Below, piece by piece: positions 56,714-64,000 of a stretch of DNA of 64,000 nucleotides. Position numbers and translations under genes: made by a program. The notes under the pieces were generated by a model, which ran no database searches, was not told where the DNA came from, and saw nothing but the letters and a program-made list of their open reading frames with translations. The stretch's first letter is position 1; every line of letters begins with the position of its first letter. Origin of the DNA: Agrostemma githago (lineage: Eukaryota > Streptophyta > Magnoliopsida > Caryophyllales > Caryophyllaceae); NCBI GenBank assembly GCA_958450325.1, contig OY288257.1, positions 15,581,873 through 15,645,872 on the forward strand, written 5' to 3'.

Positions 56714-56853
56714 CACTCGATCGAGTGACCCATCCACTCGATCGAGTGGGCCTGCTTTGAGCCCGGTGGCTGACATAACGGGCCACTCGACCGAGTTGGC
56801 TACCTACTCGGTCGAGTGCCCTAGCCCGGGTGCCCTAATCTCTTCTATATAAA
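56714..56853 (+). promoter_or_regulatory. Element C promoter: CACTCGATCGAGTG array 28 bp upstream of TATA
   Basis: Perfect palindromes CACTCGATCGAGTG at 56714-56727 and 56735-56748; near-palindromes ACTCGACCGAGT 56785-56796 and ACTCGGTCGAGT 56806-56817. TATATAAA at 56846-56853. Confidence 0.8.
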
Positions 56854-57206
56854 CACCCTCCCATGCACACCATCAACACAACTTTCACAACCTCAAAAAC
56901 CCTAGTATACCCTAGTACACTCTAGGACATCTACACATCACAAAAAAACCCTAGCAATCTACACCCTACACACATACAGACTACGTCGTCTACAAACCCT
57001 AGAAAAACCCTAGGAAAATCAACCCTAGCAAAACCCTAAACCTAGTTTTAGGAACTCAACCCGAGCCACCACAACTTAGCCTCCATATACCTCGAAGACT
57101 CCCGTGTTAAAGCCGCGTTTACGAGTCCGTGCCGAGACTGAAACATGTAGGTTGAGGGTGACAAACCCCTTTTTTTCTTTCCTTTTCTCTCTTTTCTCAT
57201 TTTATT

Positions 57207-57540
<334 letters not shown>

Positions 57541-58345
57541 TTACGGTTATTTTATCATTATTATTGCGCATTCATCATTCTTCCTCGTTTTTTCGTTTTT
57601 TTATTATTTTAGTCATTGCATCATAATATCTATAATATCTTTAGTATTAAAATATTAAAATACTCATTGATTTGTGTCGAGTAAGAAGGATATCGGGATA
57701 AGAAAACACGAACATACAAGTGTACTGCACACAGCGTTGACGGTCGCTTATCCCGGTACCCCGATTATTTGATTATTGAGATGAGTCAACTTAAACAAGA
57801 TTCCGTTATTACTTCTCGTTATCATCATCAATTTTGCATTCATCAATTTTCTAAAGTCAATTTTTAATAAGGGTCGAAACCCGTTGACACGGATCCGACA
57901 TCACAATCCCTAGGGATTTATTTCGATGTCGGAAAAGTCGAGGGAATCAAGTTTTTTTACTATTCAAGTAAAGCGTCGATTTTAGATTCGATACCAATTC
58001 CATAATTGGATATCGAATCTAACAATCAAGTCATATGAATTAATTAACGTGATTTATTCATATCACGATAATTAATTCAAAGCGACTAAAATTAATCCAT
58101 CCTTTTTATTTTTCACTCTAAATATCCCATATCGATTCAATAATCGAATATGGGATAGGATGAGTATTCAATTTTAGAATCGGGTATAAATTCAACAATA
58201 TTTATATTCAGTTCAACAAAATTCGCGATTTATAAAAAACCAAGTCGAACATAAATTGTGCAATATTTATGTCCGATTATCAAAAATCAAAAGCAATTTC
58301 AAAGTCAATAATTAAATTGCAAACGAACAAAGTTCGCACAGGTGC

Positions 58346-58567
58346 CACTCGACCGAGTGCCTTAGTCACTCGATCGAGTGACACCCTAAAATCGAGTCAG
58401 AAAGCTAATTATGACACCCACTCGATCGAGTCTCACAGTGACTCGGTCGAGTGGCCATGTACTCGACCGAGTTAGTCAATAACTCGACCGAGTACGGTCT
58501 TTGACGAAAAACAGAATCATTTTTTTTGGTTCCACTCGATCGAGTCCATCGACCACTCGATCGAGTG
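58346..58567. repeat. Second CGAYCG palindrome array in element C LTR
   Basis: Eight sites: 58346-58359, 58366-58381, 58420-58431, 58441-58452, 58461-58472, 58482-58493, 58533-58544 and 58554-58567, each ACTCGATCGAGT, ACTCGACCGAGT or ACTCGGTCGAGT. It occupies the place of the GC-rich hairpin in the element A LTR. Confidence 0.88.
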
Positions 58568-59375
58568 GCCTCATAACGACTCAAACACGAGTCGTATATT
58601 ATTCTATTTTTCAAACTCGATAGTATTTTACGACTTAGGTCAACATGTGCATAATTAATCACGTGTATACTATCTTTTCAAATCATGCATCCTCATATTT
58701 GCATACTTTCAATTCAATTCAATTCTGCACAAACCGTTATTATTCGTTATTTTATTATATCATTACTAATGCGTTTGTTGTTTCTTTTGTCAATTTAATT
58801 ATTGTTCGTTTATTGTACTAAATGAACCCGCATGCTAAAATACAACTTTGACGTTAATCTTAGCTGCATTAAATTGACTTAGAAACCCGTTTCAATTCAA
58901 TTCGCATGTTTAGGGAAAATACTATTTGCATATCATTTTCCCGTTTTACTAGCACGCGTATTAGAAAGTCATTCGAGTTCTTAGTAGAGGCCGCTAATGT
59001 GCGGGCGGGGTTGGGTGTCCTTTGTGGGCTTCCCAACACGTACCCTCACCCCTTACTCAGAACCTCGGTTTCCGGATGCCCGAAACCGTTGGCGCACGAG
59101 AGTCATTCAATATACGATTAACCGCTCAAGTCGGCATCTATATCGATATGCAAAGGGACGAGCCCAATAAACTCTGACATCGGAAATGGGCCGTATTTTG
59201 TATACGGCCCACTACGACATAGAGTGGGCTCGAACGGTTCCGAATAACCACAAAATTCGGTGGCGACTCCACATAGACCTAAATTTCAATTCGATCCTTC
59301 TCATATGGAGATTCATTCGCCTACCCAAACCCGCGCGTGGCCGCGTCGGGGTGGACCTATGTCATGTCCACAATT

Positions 59376-59394
59376 TGGCGACTCCGCTGGGGAT
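59376..59394 (+). promoter_or_regulatory. Element C primer-binding site (tRNA-Arg type)
   Basis: TGGCGACTCCGCTGGGGAT, identical to the element A PBS, three bases after the LTR. Confidence 0.8.
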
Positions 59395-60758
59395 TAACTG
59401 ATGCGTGACTTACCATCGGCATCCTCAGGGTGAGACTCGAATAGAAATCGTTTGACGAATACAATACGCGTGTTAGTTTTACGGTTCATGCATAACCCAT
59501 ATTTTCCCGGGCCGGTACTCGCGACCGACGTCCCACTATACCGTCGATGTACTCCAATATGGATATGTTGAAAGGTGTCCATAGTCGATTCGAGTGGGTT
59601 TCGCGGCATGTTCTAAGATCAACTCGACTTAGGAAGTCCGTCCCGATCAACGTCTAGACTATGTACACTGGTATAGACCCTCTATAGACCGACCGAGACT
59701 TAGTATAGAGCATACATGGCGTCGTTATAATGCTTGTGTGACTACGTGCTACTTGGTTTCCGAGTCGTTTTCAAAAACCGTCAATTTTTTCAAAATTACA
59801 TCTTTTTCAAACTATTCAGTTTCAAAACCCGGGACACATACCGAATTTAGGACTTATGATTTTACTCAAAATAGCCTATTTTCTAGACGGTATGCTGCCC
59901 AATTCAAAACTCGAAAATACTTTCGGATTTTCAAAAACCCGTGGCCCAATGACATTTCTTTTTTTTTTCGAAATTTGGGCCCCTCCACCGAGTCCTCTCG
60001 GTCCCCTTTCAAAATCAATCAATTTTCAAAACCTTCCTCTTAGGACTTCCCATATTTAGCAGTGTCGGGTCGCGTCTTAAGTTGTCAAGGTCTTTAGTGT
60101 CGAAACTCCGTCGATCTTACATCACGAGTTTCTTCCCTATCCCGGTCCGCCTTATTAGACTAAGGCAAGGCCCACCTACGTAGGACAAACTCCTACAAAG
60201 GAGGGCCCGTTTACACAATCGAGTCAACCTTCCTTCGGACAGGACTAGGCCCACATAGCCGAATCCTAGGGGAGGCCCACCTTTCACAAGTCACCCATCC
60301 AGGTGTTTTTTCGAGTCAACCTTTTACAAGGCATAGCCTTATAACAAAAGGTTCACAGTCCTTACGTCTAAGGGTCACTCGTCCGACACTTGAGTCTTAA
60401 CAAAATTATCGATCCCACTCCGGGCTACCCCTTAGCAGAGCGATCAATCACGATTGCTCTAAGGGTCATGTCTTACACGTGTCTCACGTACCCCACTTTC
60501 GAGTCACTTAAGATGCCACACCATCTAAGTCCTTAGTCTCACATCGGGGGCTATTCTCCGACGGAGTGACTAATCACAGTCACTCCGAGAATCGTACCCT
60601 ACACATTTGTCTTAGGGGAGTCTAACCCGAGTCAAACTGGGGTCGTCCCTCCTCTTGCGCTATTTCCTATGCCTTGGTGAGTCTGAGTTCCGAAGCAACC
60701 TCTCTGATTACGTGGTGTTCTTACAAACAGGTCACCCGAAACCAGACGCCAACGCAAG
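59395..60758 (+). other. Element C untranslated leader
   Basis: Homologous to 12541-13983 of element A. No supported gene. A possible acceptor TTACAAACAG lies near 60729. Confidence 0.65.
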
Positions 60759-61559
60759 ATGGACGAATTGAAAAACGCTCTGACCAAGATCGAGACCCAA
60801 CTGGCTGCCATCCAGGCTAACCAAGCGACTTTATCCACCCGCCTAAGCACCGTGGAGAAAACGGCCCCAGTTGAAGGAGCTGAGCCCACTGGGCCCATAG
60901 CCGAGTTGATCAGTGCTGTTCGTAGGCTTGAAGAGCAAGTCCACTTATCGACGAACAACTCGATCCACACCGAAAATGCTCGTACTTACTCACCTTTGAA
61001 TGACGAGCTACCTGCTAACCTCAACCTTACGGGAATTCCAATGTTTGAGGGTACTGAAGACCCGGTCCATCACATCCGGGCTTTCAAAGATTTCATGGCG
61101 GTCCAAGGGGTAAAGTCCACCATGTTTAAGCACTTATTCCCTTCCTCCCTCCAGAAACACCCCAAAGCCTGGTACTACAGGCTCGATTCCAAGAAATACC
61201 CGACTTGGGATGACGTGGCAATAGAGTTCGCTCGGAACTACGCCGATAATATCGAGATCCAGACTACAATGCGTACTCTGGAAATCATGGCCCAAGAGCC
61301 CAAAGAAGGGTTCACTAAATATCTTCAAAGATGGAGTGCCGAGAGTGTGAAGTTGGTAAACAAGCCCAACGAGAAGACACTAGTGGAGGCCTTCATCAAC
61401 AACCTCCTACCTTCTTACCGCGTCCATCTTAGGTATGCCGGCATTTCAAACTTTGCCGTACTTACCGAAATGGGCATTAGGATTGAAGACGATCTTCGAC
61501 ACAATGAAGATCTGGGCTATACTGGACATCAACTCGAGTCCTTAGAAGCCGACGACTAA
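60759..61559 (+). CDS. Gag-like protein with core domain but no zinc knuckle (element C)
   Basis: 266 codons. Residues 1-35 form a coiled-coil-like start (MDELKNALTKIETQLAAIQA). A second helix RRLEEQVHLSTNN lies near 55. The retrotransposon gag core runs from about 90 to 250: GIPMFEGTEDPVHHIRAFKD, LFPSSLQKHPKAWYYRLDSK, FARNYADNIEIQTTMRTLEI, EGFTKYLQRWSAESVKLVNK and VEAFINNLLPSYRVHLRYAG. It ends LESLEADD without the CxxH..H..C knuckle. It is the complement of the element A protein, which has the knuckle but not the core. The frame is fully open, so a capsid-forming Gag without RNA-binding knuckle could be made. Confidence 0.85.
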   Translation: MDELKNALTKIETQLAAIQANQATLSTRLSTVEKTAPVEGAEPTGPIAELISAVRRLEEQVHLSTNNSIHTENARTYSPLNDELPANLNLTGIPMFEGTEDPVHHIRAFKDFMAVQGVKSTMFKHLFPSSLQKHPKAWYYRLDSKKYPTWDDVAIEFARNYADNIEIQTTMRTLEIMAQEPKEGFTKYLQRWSAESVKLVNKPNEKTLVEAFINNLLPSYRVHLRYAGISNFAVLTEMGIRIEDDLRHNEDLGYTGHQLESLEADD

Positions 61560-62026
61560 TGACAACATTATCCGAGAGTCCGGATTTGATTTAAGTCCGA
61601 GTCTGAGTCTGAGTCTAGAGTCAAAGTCAAAGTCAGAGTCAGAGTCAACTGTATTCTGTCCTCTTTTTCAAAATTCAATAAAATCAGCTTTCAATATTCT
61701 TTCTCATATACACTTTCCTTATGTGTTTCCGAGAACATGATGAACACCATCATACACTGTGAGCACACGCACGTGACTATTATAGGCACATCTATAATGA
61801 CTGCAGGAAACCGAGCCCGTGTTTTCCTTTTACCTATTCCATGTCTGGTATAGAAAAGCCACATAACTACCCTTAGCAGGAGCATATCCAATCCTATGAC
61901 AAATCTGGGTAGTCTTCTAGTTTGGGTCTAAGACGGGAGGCAAGCCCATTTCCCACAACAAACACCCATCCGATAAGATCAACCGATCCCTACCTTTGGT
62001 GTTAGTCTGACCAAAATAAAAAAAAA

Positions 62027-62174
62027 ACCCATGACCGGGGCTGAGAGGTCAACCAAAATAAAAAAAACCCATGACCGGGGCTGAGAGGTCAACCAACATT
62101 CAAAAAAACCCATGACCGGGGCTGAGAGGTCAACCAAAATCCAAAAACCCATGACCGGGGCTGAGAGGTCAATC
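62027..62174. repeat. Four tandem CCCATGACCGGGGCTGAGAG units, ~40 bp
   Basis: Near-identical copies starting at about 62027, 62068, 62109 and 62148, separated by A-rich spacers. Diverged relatives occur further right (62325-62490) and in element A (15176-15275). Confidence 0.88.
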
Positions 62175-62768
62175 AAAAGTCAAAAAAAAAAGGGGCCAAA
62201 GCAAAAAAAAGGCCATCAAAAAGAAAACTGGACACAAAAAAAAAAAATCGAAAGTCCATGAAAAAAAAAGAAAAGCAAAAGGCCAAAACAAAAAAAGCAG
62301 GCCATCGTCAAAAAAAAATTCAGAATACCCATGACCGTGGTCAACGGTCAATTTCAGTGAAAGCCCCACGACCAGGGTACGGTCAAAATTATCAAAACCC
62401 CATGATGGCGAGGTCAATCAAAAATCAAATACCCATGACCGTGGTCAACGGTCAACTTAAGTGAAAATCCTTTGACCGTGGTACGGTCAAATTCAAAATT
62501 ATCAATACCATCCAATAGGGGAGTGACAATCAAGCTGGTCAGCTAACACCACATCTAGCCTTCCCACATTACAACCCTCAAGACCTCCCCAAGACCCAGG
62601 CCAGAGACAGCCCGGAATTTTGAGGATTCAAGCACCATAGGATACCCCTAACCATTAGGGCCAGACATGGAAACCAGATCCCGCATTATCAAAACCTATC
62701 CCGATCAAAGTTCGAGCCATTTTACTCGACTTTCCCTTTACATAACAAAATTCACAATCACCATACAA

Positions 62769-62990
62769 AGACCCGAGAGCAAAACTCGTCAAATCCCCGA
62801 GAGCAAAACTCGTCAAAGACCCGAGAGCAAAACTCGTCAAATCCCCGAGAGCAAAACTCGTCAAATCCCCGAGAGCAAAACTCGTTAAAATCCTCGAGAG
62901 CAAAACTCGTTAAAATCCCGAGAACAAAACTCGTTAAAATTCCCCGAGAGCAAAACTCGTTAAAATCCCGAGAACAAAACACGTTAAAAT
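62769..62990. repeat. Nine tandem CGAGAGCAAAACTCGT units, ~24-26 bp
   Basis: Units CCCGAGAGCAAAACTCGTCA to CCCGAGAACAAAACTCGTTA, each a CGAG..CTCG mini inverted repeat. The matching place in element A (about 15535-15610) has no array, so it expanded in the C lineage. Confidence 0.92.
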
Positions 62991-64000
62991 CCCATCCAAA
63001 CCAGTTACCAACCCCGAACACGGGAACTCAACTTGCAGTCGGCATAGAACATGCCCAAATAGTTCACACCATCTCTGGGGGCTACCCCGAAGAACGCTCA
63101 CAGCCACAGGATTAACATCCTAACCATTCTAGCCCTTTGATCAAGACATCATTGGGAATGCACCTAGCCTGCACCGTCAATACGGCTAGTTACACACAAA
63201 GTCCTATTAGACTAGGCACCATATATATCTTTCAATCCACTGAACTACGGCATGGTTTGATTTCACTACACGTGAATACGTAGGCAGCCTTTCAACAGAG
63301 GCACAACCACCCACATTGACACATGATCAAAAGGCACCGTCATTTTGGTCACGACACTGTCATGTTCTCAGTAGCTAGCTTTGTTGTCCCGGGGGCTCCT
63401 CTTAGACAGAAGTTCTCCATCCACTCACAAAATCCAGATAAATCCAACAAAAAATCTAGCCTTCTTTCTGTAGTGTGTCCTAGTACTCGGCTCAGTCGAA
63501 GACAAGAATCTGTCAGGACTCGAGGCATCACCCACTTTAGAAAAGTATCCTAAAATAGGAAATCCGGAAGGGCACCAGACTAAAACAGTCTCATTACGGA
63601 CTACTGCCAGTCCCCTACAGCATATCTATCCCATTTCGATATACGATCGTGTTGCCACTCGCCTAGGTTACGGGATAGCGCAACTTGAGAGTCTTGTTAG
63701 GCGGCCCACTACCCTACCGAGTCACGGTCCAACCCTTAGAGAGTCCAGTCCGTGTCAGTCAACTCGTCCTGTCCAGAGTCGAGTCTGTCGGTAGGTCCCT
63801 CTCTTCAAACTCCATTTTGAGATTTGCAAAATTTAGCCATTTGAAAAGAGATCCTTTTCGACAAGGTCAGATTTCAGTCTATTTAAACTGCGAATTTCTT
63901 TTCTACCCCTTTCCATTTTGAAAACCTAGCCCGTGAGTGCTTTCAGGATTTCAAAAATTCAACTTTCAAAAATCATTGTCCCCAGCACGAGTCATTTTAC

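Larger units (their letters stand above)
61560..64000 (+). other. Element C 3' noncoding interior
   Basis: Parallel to 14662-17000 of element A: GAGTC runs (61600-61650), CCCATGACCGGGGCTGAGAG repeats (62027-62174, four copies), a nine-copy repeat (62769-62990), and the conserved CTACGG..TACGTAGGCAGCC block (63245-63289). No pol and no gene. Confidence 0.75.

Noticed and set aside
62258..62464. Lys-rich open frame
   Set aside because: Comes from A-rich spacers and CCATGACCG repeats in the element C 3' interior.
62769..62990. CRISPR-like array of short repeats
   Set aside because: Plant nuclear context, repeats nearly abutting with no unique spacers of constant length, no cas genes. It is a tandem repeat.

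Overview
This window is nuclear DNA of a flowering plant. It carries plant Ty3/gypsy retrotransposons with primer-binding sites matching plant tRNA-Arg and tRNA-Asp 3' ends, plant-type CACTA transposons, a LINE, a tRNA-derived SINE, a Stowaway-like MITE remnant and the 5' end of a beta-tubulin gene. The frequent TACGGAGTA/TACTCCGTA words would fit Caryophyllales, but that is a weak guess. A 200-N scaffold gap lies at 28769-28968. Nearly all coding sequence belongs to mobile elements, most of them broken and nested.

Layout, left to right. (1) 1-690: right end of a CACTA-type transposon with a palindromic subterminal array, inserted in element G. (2) 691-3390: decayed Tat-lineage gypsy element G (protease, RT, RNase H), followed by an unrelated Ogre-like gag-pro remnant (3386-4484). 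(3) 4522-7611: LTR-like AT-rich block, then a MITE remnant. (4) 8040-10245 and 19546-20300: a chimeric gene remnant. A beta-tubulin promoter, leader intron and first 44 codons are joined by in-phase splice signals to non-tubulin exons. Element A splits these exons. (5) 10246-19545: element A, a complete non-autonomous LTR element with 2.27-kb LTRs, a tRNA-Arg PBS, a partial gag and no pol; its TSD is ACTTG. (6) 20545-20924: a second CACTA terminus. (7) 21575-28768: element F, a decayed Tat/Ogre-like pol with a solo LTR (21753-24259, TSD TCTTC) in its RT leader. (8) 28969-31882 plus 39780-41145: element D, a close relative of G. Its RT is split by element B (31883-39779, minus strand, Athila-like tRNA-Asp PBS, TSD CATCA). 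(9) 41146-43234: LTR-like and gypsy remnants. (10) 43235-49875: CACTA transposase (minus), an AT microsatellite, a short coiled-coil ORF, a SINE and a third CACTA terminus, which sits in a LINE (49876-50736). (11) 50737-53991: element E, the minus-strand sister of F with an intact integrase catalytic triad, interrupted by a solo LTR (53992-55528) and a second LTR (55554-56336). Element C interrupts that second LTR. (12) 56337-64000: element C, sister of A, holding the other half of gag and running off the window.

Functionally, A and C look like gag-only (TR-GAG type) passengers of the E/F family. They share LTR starts, a tRNA-Arg-type PBS and a post-pol 3' block with it. The most unusual pattern is in LTR promoters. 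In several LTR families the roughly 30-250 bp upstream of the TATA box holds an array of short, family-specific palindromes (TTCCCGGTCGGGAA, ATCTCGACCGAGAT, CACTCGATCGAGTG). Athila-like element B also carries a second array-plus-TATA unit inside its body. No cellular gene in the window looks intact.
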